A DNA stretch of 23,283 bases from the IMG/VR virus record IMGVR_UViG_3300035698_004316, positions 1-23,283 of that record. One strand, 5' to 3'. The stretch is from a virus. The notes beneath the pieces were generated by a model that saw only the letters and a list, made by a program, of their open reading frames with translations, did no database searches and was not told the DNA's origin. This document shows, in pieces, positions 6,968-15,681 of the stretch (position 1 is the first letter of the stretch; every line of letters starts with the position of its first letter). The translations under genes were made by a program, and so were the position numbers.

Positions 6968-7879
6968 ATGGCTGGAGTAATCAGTACAGGATCGTTCGCA
7001 AAGGACCTTCTACCAGGTGTCAACAAGTGGTTCGGAGATGCATATTCTGAACACGGTGCGGCATATTCAAAAATCTTTGAGGAAATGAAGTCCGATAGAG
7101 CGTTCGAAGAAGACGTATTATCAAGCGGCTTAGGTCTCGCCCTTCAAAAGAATGAAGGCGCATCATTGAGTTACGATTCAATGTCACAAGGCTACCTCAA
7201 AAGGTATCAACATACCACATACGCTAACGGGTTTATTATTACTCGTGAAATGTTAGATGACGGTCAATCCGACGTTATCGCAAGAGCCAGATCTAAAGCT
7301 CTTAAGTGGTCTATGTTGCAAACCAAAGAAACTCAAGGCGCACTAGTATTAGATCGTGCTTTCAGCAGTGGTTTCGCAGGCGGGGATGGCAAAGAGCTTT
7401 GTGCTACCGACCATCCGACTAAATCATCAGACTTAGCAAACGAGCTATCCTCGGCAGCAGATTTATCTGAAGCCTCATTAGAGCAAGCTCTGATTGATAT
7501 CTCTAACTTCACAGATGATCGTGGTTTACGAATTGCTGCTACAGCAAAACGCCTAATCGTTCCCCGTGGGTTAGTGTTCGAAGCGGAAAGATTACTTGCA
7601 AGTGATCTCAGACCGTCTGTAGCCGACAACGATATCAATGCTCATAAAAACATGGGCTTAGTACCAGAAGGTTCTCATATGAATCCTTACTTATCTGATC
7701 AAGATGCATGGTTCTTAGTAACCGACGTCCCAGATGGTATGAAGTATATGAACCGTAGAGAAATGTCTGTATCTACCGATAATGACTTTGACACAGAGAA
7801 CGCCAAGTTCAAAGCTGTCATGAGATTCAGTTTCGGTTGGACAGATCCTCGCGGCATCTTCGGAAGCCCAGGAGCGTAG
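6968..7879 (+). CDS. Major capsid protein (HK97 fold, Mu gpT-like type)
   Basis: 303 residues, with AGGAG at 6953-6957. It forms the icosahedral shell. The segment YLKRYQHTTYANGFIITREM (about 78-97), the helix rich in Ala/Arg/Lys/Glu after it, and CATDHPTKSSD (about 145-155) match short HK97-fold coat proteins related to Mu gpT. 'RLIVPRGLVFEAERLL' and the closing 'SFGWTDPRGIFGSPGA' also fit. P22 gp5 has 430 residues and an inserted domain that is absent here, so this phage combines a P22-like tail with a different coat type. It is followed by a 157-base structured gap. Confidence 0.85.
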   Translation: MAGVISTGSFAKDLLPGVNKWFGDAYSEHGAAYSKIFEEMKSDRAFEEDVLSSGLGLALQKNEGASLSYDSMSQGYLKRYQHTTYANGFIITREMLDDGQSDVIARARSKALKWSMLQTKETQGALVLDRAFSSGFAGGDGKELCATDHPTKSSDLANELSSAADLSEASLEQALIDISNFTDDRGLRIAATAKRLIVPRGLVFEAERLLASDLRPSVADNDINAHKNMGLVPEGSHMNPYLSDQDAWFLVTDVPDGMKYMNRREMSVSTDNDFDTENAKFKAVMRFSFGWTDPRGIFGSPGA

Positions 7880-7895
7880 TCTAAAAAACAGGTCC

Positions 7896-7927
7896 ATAGA
7901 CCCACCTAGCCTAGCTAAAGGGTCTAT
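7896..7927 (+). terminator. Hairpin after the major capsid gene (weak terminator or processing site)
   Basis: ATAGACCC (7896-7903) is perfectly complementary to GGGTCTAT (7920-7927), with a 16-base loop that itself contains two CTAG sites. It starts 17 bases after the coat stop codon. There is no run of T directly after the stem, so it is not a clear intrinsic terminator. It may protect the coat mRNA 3' end or partly reduce downstream transcription, both of which would raise coat expression relative to the next genes. Confidence 0.4.
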
Positions 7928-7967
7928 ACACATTTAAAAGTGCCCAAGGAGTGGCGTACTAATACAC

Positions 7968-8017
7968 ATATCAGCAGACGAAAATCGACTACAAAGGAAT
8001 GTAGACTGGTCTGATAT
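7968..8017 (+). other. Imperfect stem-loop upstream of the next structural gene
   Basis: ATATCAG (7968-7974) pairs with CTGATAT (8011-8017). The adjacent AGAC and GTCT can extend the stem past a small bulge. An inner stem CTACA/TGTAG (around 7989-8002) caps it. It ends 20 bases before the next ATG and six bases before its AAGG ribosome site, close enough to affect ribosome loading. It is not a tRNA: there is no acceptor, T-arm or anticodon arrangement. Confidence 0.35.
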
Positions 8018-8036
8018 AACATTAAGGTAAATTAAA

Positions 8037-8543
8037 ATGGCAGTAACTCATTTTTCAAACAGCGTAGATATCAAGGACCATAACGGTTCAGCAGATGGCT
8101 TAAAACTTGGCGGAGTTCTTGTAACAGCGTCAGCAGCCGAACTCAACAGCTTAGACGATTCAGCATCCTCTGTAGCTATTTCATATGCGGCCAGCGGGAC
8201 CACTGACGGTATCGAAGCTACATTCACAGTACAAGATGCTGCAGGTGCAACTATCGACGCTGTACACAAACTAGAAGTGTTCATCACTGACGACGACATC
8301 GGAGGAGTGTTAACTTCTACATCAGCCTCAGGCGCTTTAACAGCAACCGCAGGCGCTATTTTATCTGTTAATACAGCTAAGAAGCACGTGAGCATGACTA
8401 CAGCGGCTTCAGGCATCGGTACACTACTTTTAGTAGACAGTTCCAACACAGCAGGCGAAAGATTCTGTGCGGTCAACCCAGTAAACGGTAAAGTAATTGT
8501 AGGACCCTCTGCAGTAGCTACTGATTACGAAGGCGGAGTGTAA
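8037..8543 (+). CDS. Small virion protein, possibly head fibre or decoration
   Basis: 168 residues, AAGG (8024-8027) nine bases before the ATG. The protein is rich in Ala, Ser, Thr, Val and Gly and poor in charged residues, the composition of an extracellular beta-structured virion protein. The N-terminal motif DGLKLGGVLVTASAAELNSL (about 20-39) is a module I associate with phage fibre-type proteins. The rest, from about residue 45, looks like a single beta-sandwich. Position between coat and fibres suggests a head fibre or a small surface protein. No enzyme motif is visible. Confidence 0.65.
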   Translation: MAVTHFSNSVDIKDHNGSADGLKLGGVLVTASAAELNSLDDSASSVAISYAASGTTDGIEATFTVQDAAGATIDAVHKLEVFITDDDIGGVLTSTSASGALTATAGAILSVNTAKKHVSMTTAASGIGTLLLVDSSNTAGERFCAVNPVNGKVIVGPSAVATDYEGGV

Positions 8544-8574
8544 CACAGTAAACACAAACCAACCCTAGAGCAAC

Positions 8575-8588
8575 GCCCGGAAACGGGC
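8575..8588 (+). terminator. GC-rich hairpin with GAAA tetraloop, possible terminator
   Basis: GCCCG (8575-8579), GAAA loop, CGGGC (8584-8588): a five-pair all-GC stem closed by a stable GNRA tetraloop. CCAAG then precedes TTCTTTTAATTTAAT. The T-rich stretch begins four or five bases after the stem rather than at once, so termination may be partial. It stands 31 bases after the stop of the 168-residue structural gene and before a second gene with its own leader. Confidence 0.45.
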
Positions 8589-8631
8589 CAAGTTCTTTTA
8601 ATTTAATCTCCAATATGTGGTAATTTTTAGC

Positions 8632-8647
8632 ATATACGGGAGTATAT
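8632..8647. repeat. AT-rich inverted repeat in the leader of the 129-residue gene
   Basis: ATATAC (8632-8637), GGGA, GTATAT (8642-8647). The perfect six-base arms lie 34 bases before the next start codon. It could be a small RNA hairpin or a protein-binding site. I see no clear promoter hexamers around it. It may be chance in AT-rich spacer DNA. Confidence 0.25.
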
Positions 8648-8680
8648 ATACAAATAAAAGCCTAAATGGAAACATAAAAA

Positions 8681-9070
8681 ATGACAAATACAGTGACTCA
8701 AAAGACGTTGTTCGGCGATGCCTCATCGAAGAAAGTAGTCCGTTCCGTACATATACAATCAGACGGCTCAGAAGAAGCCAACTTAATTATATTCAATAAC
8801 TCAGACTTCGCAGCAGACGTGTCCAAGGGACAACTCATGAGAGTGTGGGTAGCAGGTAGTTTTACAGGAACTATCGCACTATCGTGGGATCAAACCACAG
8901 ACGAAAACATCATGTCAATAGGACAAGGCGACGGATATCTAGATTTCAGATCGTTCGGAGGATTCGCTAACCCAGGCGCAGCAGGAGCTACAGGAGATCT
9001 ATTCCTGACAACTAGAGCTTTAGCAGCATTAGACGACGTAACATTAATCTTTGAACTAAAACAAGCTTAA
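8681..9070 (+). CDS. Conserved hypothetical structural protein
   Basis: 129 residues, ATG 8681 with only a weak upstream GGA (8668-8670). The sequence is beta-rich. It starts with polar residues (TQKTLFGDASSKKV), has a middle FNNSDFAADVSKGQLMRVWV, and ends in hydrophobic strands with LIFEL. I do not recognise a named family. Its place between the small virion protein and the long fibre gene, and a composition like its neighbours, suggest a virion or fibre-attachment protein. The stop is three bases before the long fibre gene, so the two are surely co-transcribed. Confidence 0.65.
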   Translation: MTNTVTQKTLFGDASSKKVVRSVHIQSDGSEEANLIIFNNSDFAADVSKGQLMRVWVAGSFTGTIALSWDQTTDENIMSIGQGDGYLDFRSFGGFANPGAAGATGDLFLTTRALAALDDVTLIFELKQA

Positions 9071-9073
9071 ACC

Positions 9074-12000
9074 ATGTCAGATATTACAGGTAAAACACCA
9101 GCAGCCACGTACAAGGATCTACTACAGGTCTCCAACTCCAATTCAGGAGTAGACGGGACGCTACGTGATATCGAAGACGGAGAGGGAACTGCAAGTGCCG
9201 TTAAGATATCTTCTGACGCACTACAAGTAGATAACATTAACATTAATACTAACACTATTAGTACAGTTAATGCTGACGGCAATATGGTATTGTCTCCTAA
9301 TGGAACTGGTGCAGTACTCATAGAAGGGTCGTCTACGTCATCAGCTGAGATAAGGCTCAGAGAAGATACAGACAACGGTGCTCACTATATGGGTATTAAA
9401 GCACCCGACGCCATCACCGCAGACGTAACTCTAACCCTTCCAGACGGCGACGGATCCGCGAACTACGTATTAGAGACCGATGGAGCAGGCACGTTATCTT
9501 GGACTGCTCAAACAGGTGGATCAGACACATTTGCTTCAATAGAAGTGGACGGGACAGGAGTGTCGGCAGCAGCACCCACTTTAGATTTCGATGGAACAGA
9601 CTTCACTTTAACAGAATCTCCCACAGATGATTTTGACATAACTATAAAAGCTGAACGAATTCAAGATCTTGCAGGAGCAATGTTCACAGGTAATACTGAA
9701 ACACTCATCACTGCAACGTACCAAGACGGTGACGGTACGATAGATTTAGTAGTAGACAACGACTTAGATAATTACAGTAACACTAACTCAGCCTTTATCA
9801 CAGCATCCTCGACAGAAACCTTAACCAATAAAACTATTGATGCGGATAATAACACTATCAGCAACTTAGCAATAGGTGCAGAGGTTACAGGAGCGTCAAC
9901 AGATTTAACAGACACTACAGCTCTTACATATAACGCAGACGCAAACGTATCAGGAAATACGTGGGTTATCGACGAAGATAACATGACCTCTGATTTAAAC
10001 ACTAAAGTACCTACGCAACAATCAGTTAAAGCTTACGTAGACGGAGCTGTAGTACCCGCCTTAACACAAGAAGAAGTAGAAGATTACGTAGGAGGAATGG
10101 TAACAGGTAATACCGAGACTTTAATTACTGTAACGTACCAAGACGGTGACGGAACATTAGACTTTACAGTAGATAACGACTTAGATAATTACAGTAACAC
10201 TAACTCAGCGTTCATTACAGCGTCTTCAACAGACGCCCTCTCTAATAAAACCATTGATACAGCTTCAAACACTATAACCGTAGCGGAAGCCGATATATCT
10301 GACTTAGGGTCATATATAACAGCATCTTCAACAGATTCTCTTACTAATAAAACCTTTGATGCTAACGGTACAGGTAACTCTCTTAGTAATGTAGACCTAT
10401 CCGCAGATGTTACAGGCGACTTACCTGTAACTAATTTAAACAGCGGAACATCGGCCTCTTCTAGCACATTCTGGAGAGGCGATGGGTCGTGGGCAACTCC
10501 CGCAGGTTCCGGAGATATGGTATTAGCAGGTGCGCAAAGCGTAACTGGAGCTAAAACATTTGACCCAGACACGTTACTTATAGACGGAGCCACAAGTGGT
10601 ACCACCACTGTAAACGCTTCTGCAGCAGCCGGTACAACTACAGTTACATTACCAGCAGCCACCGATACTTTAGTCGGTAAAGCTACAACTGATACATTTA
10701 CCAATAAAACTATAGACACAGCCTCTAATACGATAACTGTAGTAGAAGCAGATATATCAGATTTAGGGTCTTACATCACAGCATCCTCATCAGATACTTT
10801 AACGAATAAAACATTTGATGCCAACGGTACAGGCAATAGTTTAAGCAACGTCGATGTAGCAGACCTAGCCAACGGAACCGATGGCGAACTAATTACATGG
10901 GACGCATCAGCAGCCCCTACAACAGTTGCAGCAGGTACCGCAAACCAAGTATTAACGTCTAATGGCGCAGGTGCCGCCCCTACTTTTGAAGACGCCGCAG
11001 CAGCAGGCTTCTCTCAAGCAGAGATCGAAGACTTTGCAGGCGGTTTATGGACAGGAAACACTGAAACGGGCGCATCAGTTACATACCAAGCCGGAGATAA
11101 CACCTTAGACATAGTAGTTTCAGACACTACGGTGGCCGGTGATTCAGGATCAACAGGAATAACACCTGGTGACACCTTGACAATAGCAGGCGGAACTAAT
11201 ATAACCACCTCTATGTCAGGCGACACTTTAACTGTAAATAATGACTATACTGATGAGGTCATTCAAGATCTAGTAGGCGCGATGACCACAGGTAATACCG
11301 AGTCGCTAATAACAGTAGCGTACCAAGATGGTGACGGAACATTAGACTTTACAGTAGATAACGACCTAGATAATTACAGCAACACTAACTCAGCATTCAT
11401 AACAGCATCTTCAACTGATTCGTTAACTAACAAGACCTTTGACGCTAATGGTACTGGTAATTCAATATCTAACGTAGACCTATCTGCAGACGTAACAGGT
11501 GACTTACCTGTAACTAATTTAAACAGCGGAACATCTGCATCCTCTAGTACGTATTGGAGAGGAGACGGATCCTGGTCCACACCGGGAGGTTCCGGAGATA
11601 TGGTATTAGCATCTGCGCAAAGCGTAACTGGAGCTAAAACATTTGACCCAGACACGTTACTTATAGACGGAGCCACAAGTGGTACCACCACTATTAACGC
11701 CACAGCTACAGCAGGTACAACAACAGTCACATTACCGGCAGCTACCGATACTTTAGTCGGTAAAGCTACAACTGATACATTTACCAATAAAACCTTTGAT
11801 GCTAACGCCACAGGTAACGCCTTAAGCAATGTAGACGTAGCAGATTTAGCCAATGGGACTGATGGCGAACTAATAACATGGAGCGCAGCAGGTACTGCTA
11901 CGACAGTAGCGGTAGGGACTAGTGGTCAAGTACTAACCTCAGGAGGAGCAGGGGTGGCACCCACATTCCAAGCAGCTTCAGGAGGGTCGAGCGTGTCTAT

Positions 12001-12544
12001 AGGAGCGACGCCTCCAGGATCCCCCTCAGAAGGAGACCTATGGTGGGAATCTGATGAAGGTATATTGTATGTATATTATAACGACGGAGGGTCAAGTGAA
12101 TTCGTTCAAGCAGTCGTTAACAATACGCCAGATGTATCTTGGGACACAACCCCTCAATTAGGTGGGGATTTAGACTTAAATAGTAGTGGTTTTACAGTAG
12201 AATTAACTGCAAACGAGTCTTTAGTGGCAGGAAATTGGTGCTACCTTAACTCTAGTTCTAAAATGGCAAAAACTGACGCGGACGCAGCAGCAACATCAGC
12301 AGGATTTATAGGAATGTCTTTAGATACTACGGCAGCTGACGCAACAGGAACATTTCAGATAATGGGGAGTTGGACCACCACAGGGTTGACAGCAGGATCT
12401 ACATATTACTTATCTACAACAGCAGCGGGAATGACTGCAACAGCACCCTCAGCAACTGCTGACATAGTTAGAGTAGTAGGATATGCTTTAAGTACGACAG
12501 AATTATTCATTAAAATATCTGATACATATTTGGAGATTGCATAG
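9074..12544 (+). CDS. Long modular tail fibre or fibre-like adhesin
   Basis: 1156 residues, largest gene in the window, almost wholly Thr/Ser/Asp/Gly/Ala with few Lys or Arg, as in trimeric beta-rich fibres. Module A, '[17 protein letters not shown]', occurs at about 205-224, 344-363, 659-678 (degenerate) and 739-758. The tag [18 protein letters not shown] follows three of these. The tag 'LTNKT' or close variants occurs seven times (about 250, 390, 423, 542, 577, 784, 903). Module [11 protein letters not shown] with [12 protein letters not shown], occurs at about 600-638 and 926-965. An SPSEGDLWW module (983-991) precedes a separate C-terminal domain (about 1044-1156). The protein probably reaches from virion to receptor. 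The repeats suggest growth by internal duplication. Exact attachment point is unknown. Confidence 0.85.
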   Translation: MSDITGKTPAATYKDLLQVSNSNSGVDGTLRDIEDGEGTASAVKISSDALQVDNININTNTISTVNADGNMVLSPNGTGAVLIEGSSTSSAEIRLREDTDNGAHYMGIKAPDAITADVTLTLPDGDGSANYVLETDGAGTLSWTAQTGGSDTFASIEVDGTGVSAAAPTLDFDGTDFTLTESPTDDFDITIKAERIQDLAGAMFTGNTETLITATYQDGDGTIDLVVDNDLDNYSNTNSAFITASSTETLTNKTIDADNNTISNLAIGAEVTGASTDLTDTTALTYNADANVSGNTWVIDEDNMTSDLNTKVPTQQSVKAYVDGAVVPALTQEEVEDYVGGMVTGNTETLITVTYQDGDGTLDFTVDNDLDNYSNTNSAFITASSTDALSNKTIDTASNTITVAEADISDLGSYITASSTDSLTNKTFDANGTGNSLSNVDLSADVTGDLPVTNLNSGTSASSSTFWRGDGSWATPAGSGDMVLAGAQSVTGAKTFDPDTLLIDGATSGTTTVNASAAAGTTTVTLPAATDTLVGKATTDTFTNKTIDTASNTITVVEADISDLGSYITASSSDTLTNKTFDANGTGNSLSNVDVADLANGTDGELITWDASAAPTTVAAGTANQVLTSNGAGAAPTFEDAAAAGFSQAEIEDFAGGLWTGNTETGASVTYQAGDNTLDIVVSDTTVAGDSGSTGITPGDTLTIAGGTNITTSMSGDTLTVNNDYTDEVIQDLVGAMTTGNTESLITVAYQDGDGTLDFTVDNDLDNYSNTNSAFITASSTDSLTNKTFDANGTGNSISNVDLSADVTGDLPVTNLNSGTSASSSTYWRGDGSWSTPGGSGDMVLASAQSVTGAKTFDPDTLLIDGATSGTTTINATATAGTTTVTLPAATDTLVGKATTDTFTNKTFDANATGNALSNVDVADLANGTDGELITWSAAGTATTVAVGTSGQVLTSGGAGVAPTFQAASGGSSVSIGATPPGSPSEGDLWWESDEGILYVYYNDGGSSEFVQAVVNNTPDVSWDTTPQLGGDLDLNSSGFTVELTANESLVAGNWCYLNSSSKMAKTDADAAATSAGFIGMSLDTTAADATGTFQIMGSWTTTGLTAGSTYYLSTTAAGMTATAPSATADIVRVVGYALSTTELFIKISDTYLEIA
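10504..10710 (+). repeat. Internal DNA repeat, copy 1 (fibre gene)
   Basis: This 207-base segment is repeated 1083 bases downstream at 11587-11793. The first 106 bases differ at two positions only, and the last 50 bases (10661-10710) are identical. The middle has diverged. Most other protein-level repeats in the gene differ at many synonymous sites, so this pair looks recently copied or homogenised by recombination. Confidence 0.8.
11587..11793 (+). repeat. Internal DNA repeat, copy 2 (fibre gene)
   Basis: Second copy of the 207-base segment at 10504-10710, offset by exactly 1083 bases (361 codons), so the reading frame is kept. It encodes the [19 protein letters not shown] stretch and the following [20 protein letters not shown]. 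Recombination between the copies would delete or add 361 residues in frame. Confidence 0.8.
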
Positions 12545-14025
12545 TGTCAATAGGATCTATAGGACATTGGCAAGATTCATCAGGATCTCAAGTACCTACA
12601 ACATCTTTTGCAGGTTTTAACTTTGCAGCAGAAATAAAGCTAGAAGATTCAACATATTCTAAACCCAATGCGTCTACCATAGAAGTAGAAGAGGCAGGAG
12701 ACTATCTAATTATAGGAAGCTTAAGGTATAGAGACACGTCTAACGGCAGGTGTGTTGTACAAGGAAGATTAAACTTAACCACCGGATCAGGAAATTTATG
12801 GACATCTGCCTGCACGGGATTCTGCAGAGATACGTCTGAGGATGATGCGTTCGTAAAAATATTCGGAATTTATCGAAACGCTGCCGCTAACGATCAAATA
12901 CAGATACAGGTAAGAAGTGACTCAGACCTACTCACGGGAGGCTCCGTAATAGACGAGTCAGATATACAAATAGTGAGAATAGCCTCCACCAATATGGGAA
13001 TCTATACCGACAGTACTGGAGGAGTAGCCCACAGCGGTACGTCAGGGGTCACCGTAAATTTAGATAACACCGTATATGAATCAGACACGTCGGCAATAGA
13101 AAGAGTTAGCGACACAGTTACTATTAAGGGTAATAACAAAAGATATTTAATCCTGTATACGGTAGTAGGAGGTACAGGAGGAGATCGTACCCAACGTATA
13201 TCTCAATTGACGTACGCAGGAGCTGAAGATTTAGCGACTCGGTCATACGCATACCAACGCAACGCAGCTAATGAATATGCTGGAATGGGAGCCATGGATA
13301 TATACACCACCGCTACAACAGACGTAGCAGTTACCATAGAATGCTTTACAGGACCTGGCGTTGGAAACAACGACGGAGGTGCACAGGATGACGGGTCTTG
13401 GGTAACAACTGCCACAGGGTCTGGATTAGTTGTAATAGAACTTCCAGATAGTTTAGAAGTGTTTAGAAGTAGTGACGGAACAGGTTTACAGGATGTAACA
13501 GGGACATCTGCAACAGATATAAACTTAGTAAGAACCTTAGATGAAAACGACAGCGCATCCTTCACTAAATCAGCAAATACTGCTATAAACATAGAAAAAG
13601 ACATGGACCTATTCTGTTTTGCCAATATATGGACAGCGAGAGGCAGTGTAGCGGCAACGGCGAGGTTCACGGGAGTAAGTGCTACAACCATAAACGGCAC
13701 ACCCAACACCGTAGGTCTGCACGGCAACATAGTCCGAGGAGCCCAAGGCACCTCAGGAACTTTTGGAGGGTCATTTCACCCGGGAGGAATATATTCTGTT
13801 TCTTCTGGAGACGACATAGGTGCTGAAATAGTAAGACTGTCCGGAGGCGAAGCCGGAGGTGCAGACAGTACTCAAGCGGGAACAGTAGGCTTTATAGGGT
13901 TTAATTTAGATACTTGGGAAGCAGTAGCCTCAGGGTGGGCAGGCAAGATAAACGGAATCACGAACCCAGGTAAAATAGACGACATAGCTGTAACAGGCAT
14001 AGAAAAAGTGTCAGGGGTAGCATAG
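12544..14025 (+). CDS. Fibre or adhesin with three jelly-roll-like domains
   Basis: 493 residues. It starts with GTG at 12544, overlapping the previous stop by one base, with GGAG (12532-12535) eight bases before. The protein reads as three successive domains of about 130-150 residues (roughly 5-147, 150-305, 308-460). Each begins after a 'DSSG', 'DSTGG' or 'SSDGTG' turn, contains alternating hydrophobic strands, and ends in a similar strand (QIVRI, LVVIEL, VGFIGFNL). This spacing resembles C1q/TNF-type beta sandwiches, common in trimeric receptor-binding tips. Domain identity is inferred from pattern only. A short 'ITNPGKID' tail follows. Position among fibre genes supports a host-recognition role. 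Confidence 0.7.
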   Translation: MSIGSIGHWQDSSGSQVPTTSFAGFNFAAEIKLEDSTYSKPNASTIEVEEAGDYLIIGSLRYRDTSNGRCVVQGRLNLTTGSGNLWTSACTGFCRDTSEDDAFVKIFGIYRNAAANDQIQIQVRSDSDLLTGGSVIDESDIQIVRIASTNMGIYTDSTGGVAHSGTSGVTVNLDNTVYESDTSAIERVSDTVTIKGNNKRYLILYTVVGGTGGDRTQRISQLTYAGAEDLATRSYAYQRNAANEYAGMGAMDIYTTATTDVAVTIECFTGPGVGNNDGGAQDDGSWVTTATGSGLVVIELPDSLEVFRSSDGTGLQDVTGTSATDINLVRTLDENDSASFTKSANTAINIEKDMDLFCFANIWTARGSVAATARFTGVSATTINGTPNTVGLHGNIVRGAQGTSGTFGGSFHPGGIYSVSSGDDIGAEIVRLSGGEAGGADSTQAGTVGFIGFNLDTWEAVASGWAGKINGITNPGKIDDIAVTGIEKVSGVA

Positions 14026-14841
14026 ATGGCATTAACATTTCCAGATTCACCCACAAATCAAGACTTATATACTGCTGAGAACGGCATAGTATACATATAT
14101 AACGTAGATCATTGGGAACAGAACGCCATAACGACAACCACTAAGTTAAACATAACTAATTTAGCAGACGGAACTGATGGCGAACTAATAACATGGAACG
14201 CGTCAGCATCTCCTACAACAGTGGCCGCAGGAACGGCCTCACACATGTTAACGTCTAACGGAGCAGGCGCAGAGCCTACTTTCCAAGCTGCAGGGGCAGG
14301 CGGAGGCGGCACATGGACACACATATCGAGCTCCACAGCATCTGCGTCAGCAACTATAGACTTTACTAGTGGAATAACAAGCACTTACGACACATACGTA
14401 ATTCTAGGAAGGAATATTTCCCCTGCTACAGATCAAGGAACACTTTGGCTAAGAGTAGATTCGAACTCAGGAGCCTCTTTTGAAACGTCAGGATACGATT
14501 CAGCAAAAACTGCAATAGAAGAAACGGACACGTCACCAGTAACGGCATCAGGAACTTCCTCTGTAGTGATATCTGGAGCGCTAGCTAATTCTGAAGAGTG
14601 GGGGAGCGACACAGGCGAGGAAGGATGTATCGTATGCTACATATACAGCGCAGCCGCGTCAGGTAGTAAGACGAGCGCAGTGTGCTTTTCAACATACGAA
14701 AACTCAACAGGACTATTCGTGAACTCTATGGGAGGCGGACGTTTCGATACAGCTCAGACAGATGACGCTTTCAGATTAATGTTCTCAGCAGGTAACATTG
14801 CAGCAGGTGAATTTTCATTATTCGGCATAGATCACAGTTAA
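14026..14841 (+). CDS. Tail fibre tip protein, paralogue 1
   Basis: 271 residues, ATG directly after the previous stop. The N-terminus MALTFPDSPTNQD, with an ENG..Y.YNVDHW box (18-30), is a short folding or attachment module seen at the start of many phage fibres. Residues 46-88 are module C ([13 protein letters not shown] ... [12 protein letters not shown]), the same unit present twice in the 1156-residue fibre. A glycine-rich hinge (90-95) leads to a C-terminal beta domain ending FSLFGIDHS, a typical fibre-tip ending. It is closely related to the next gene. The distal domain is the probable receptor-binding part. Confidence 0.75.
   Translation: MALTFPDSPTNQDLYTAENGIVYIYNVDHWEQNAITTTTKLNITNLADGTDGELITWNASASPTTVAAGTASHMLTSNGAGAEPTFQAAGAGGGGTWTHISSSTASASATIDFTSGITSTYDTYVILGRNISPATDQGTLWLRVDSNSGASFETSGYDSAKTAIEETDTSPVTASGTSSVVISGALANSEEWGSDTGEEGCIVCYIYSAAASGSKTSAVCFSTYENSTGLFVNSMGGGRFDTAQTDDAFRLMFSAGNIAAGEFSLFGIDHS
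14355..14403 (+). repeat. 49-bp exact repeat shared by paralogous fibre genes, copy 1
   Basis: Identical base for base to 15181-15229 in the next gene. A second 41-base block with one mismatch follows in each (14458-14498, 15284-15324). The blocks encode the IDFTSGITSTYDTYVI and DSNSGASFETSGYD stretches at the start of the distal domain. Flanking sequence is much more diverged, which points to recent gene conversion or recombination at these blocks. Confidence 0.8.
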
Positions 14842-14857
14842 AAACAAGGCATAAAGA

Positions 14858-15667
14858 ATGGCATTAACATTTCCAGACTCACCTACAAATCAAGATACAT
14901 ACACAGCAGAGAACGGTACAGAGTACCTATATAATGTGGACCACTGGCAAGCTAACAGCCCCCCTACGGCAGGTTTAGCTGTATCAGGTCTATCAAACGG
15001 CACTGACGGAGAACTTATAACTTGGGACGCCGCAGGTGCACCGACTACAGTATCAGTGGGAACAAGCGGTCACGTGTTAACCTCGAACGGTACAGGAGCA
15101 GCACCAACATTTCAAGCGGCATCTGGAGGAGGGGGAGCTTGGACGTGGATAGCTAACGCAACAGCAACCGCATCGGCGTCTATAGACTTTACTAGTGGAA
15201 TAACAAGCACTTACGACACATACGTAATTGTAGGTAGAAACGTAGCACCTGCTACAGATGACGTACCTTTGTGGTTAAGAGTGGATTCGAACTCAGGGGC
15301 CTCTTTTGAAACGTCAGGATACGACGGAGGAGGTAGTACTTTACAGGAAGGCGACACCAGCCCTCAAACGGTAGGGACAACCACGAATATACCTATATCC
15401 TCCAACACAGACACGTTCGAAGGTTGGGGCGCTGCGACAGACGAAGAAGGTTGCGTGACGTGTTACATCTTCTCGGCAGCAGACTCGGGGAAAAAGACTC
15501 ACGTAGTGAGTATATCCAGCTTCGAGAGCGCGGAGGGAGGGTACACTAACTCCATATGCGGGGGCCGTTTCGATACAGCCCAAGCAGACGATGCGTTTCA
15601 GATACTATTCAGTTCCGGAAACATAGCTAAAGGTGTCTTTTCACTTTTCGGCATAGACCATAGTTAA
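14858..15667 (+). CDS. Tail fibre tip protein, paralogue 2
   Basis: 269 residues, 16 bases after paralogue 1, with the same first 13 residues (MALTFPDSPTNQD), the same ENG..YLYNVDHW box, module C at 44-87, a glycine hinge at 90-93 and the same FSLFGIDHS ending. The distal domain is alignable throughout but differs most at about residues 155-185 and 200-225, where exposed loops would be expected. Two such proteins could form hetero-oligomers, attach at different sites, or be alternative receptor binders. The pair clearly arose by tandem duplication. Confidence 0.75.
   Translation: MALTFPDSPTNQDTYTAENGTEYLYNVDHWQANSPPTAGLAVSGLSNGTDGELITWDAAGAPTTVSVGTSGHVLTSNGTGAAPTFQAASGGGGAWTWIANATATASASIDFTSGITSTYDTYVIVGRNVAPATDDVPLWLRVDSNSGASFETSGYDGGGSTLQEGDTSPQTVGTTTNIPISSNTDTFEGWGAATDEEGCVTCYIFSAADSGKKTHVVSISSFESAEGGYTNSICGGRFDTAQADDAFQILFSSGNIAKGVFSLFGIDHS
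15181..15229 (+). repeat. 49-bp exact repeat shared by paralogous fibre genes, copy 2
   Basis: Partner of 14355-14403 (offset 826 bases). Homologous recombination between the two copies would fuse the two fibre genes in frame into one hybrid, deleting one distal domain. Confidence 0.8.
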
Positions 15668-15681
15668 ACGAGAAATATAAA

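Noticed and set aside
7968-8017. Small tRNA-like or riboswitch element before the 168-residue gene
   Set aside because: Only about 50 bases with one main stem and one inner stem. No known riboswitch core is recognisable, so it is kept as a plain stem-loop.
8617-8799. 60-residue + strand ORF overlapping the start of the 129-residue gene
   Set aside because: It runs out of frame through the real gene's start, and the in-frame 129-residue protein has the composition of the neighbouring virion proteins.
10189-10719. 176-residue - strand ORF (and similar ones at 11374-11853, 13203-13751, 8048-8476)
   Set aside because: They lie opposite repetitive fibre or virion genes, are Val/Ala/Ser-rich mirrors of Asn/Thr/Asp codons, and repeat because the sense strand repeats.
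9074-12544. CRISPR-like or tandem-repeat array
   Set aside because: The repeats are coding, in frame, irregularly spaced and diverged at synonymous sites. There are no spacer-length units.
9074-15667. Diversity-generating retroelement acting on the fibre genes
   Set aside because: The fibre paralogues show variable and constant blocks, but there is no reverse transcriptase gene, no template repeat and no adenine-directed substitution pattern in this window.
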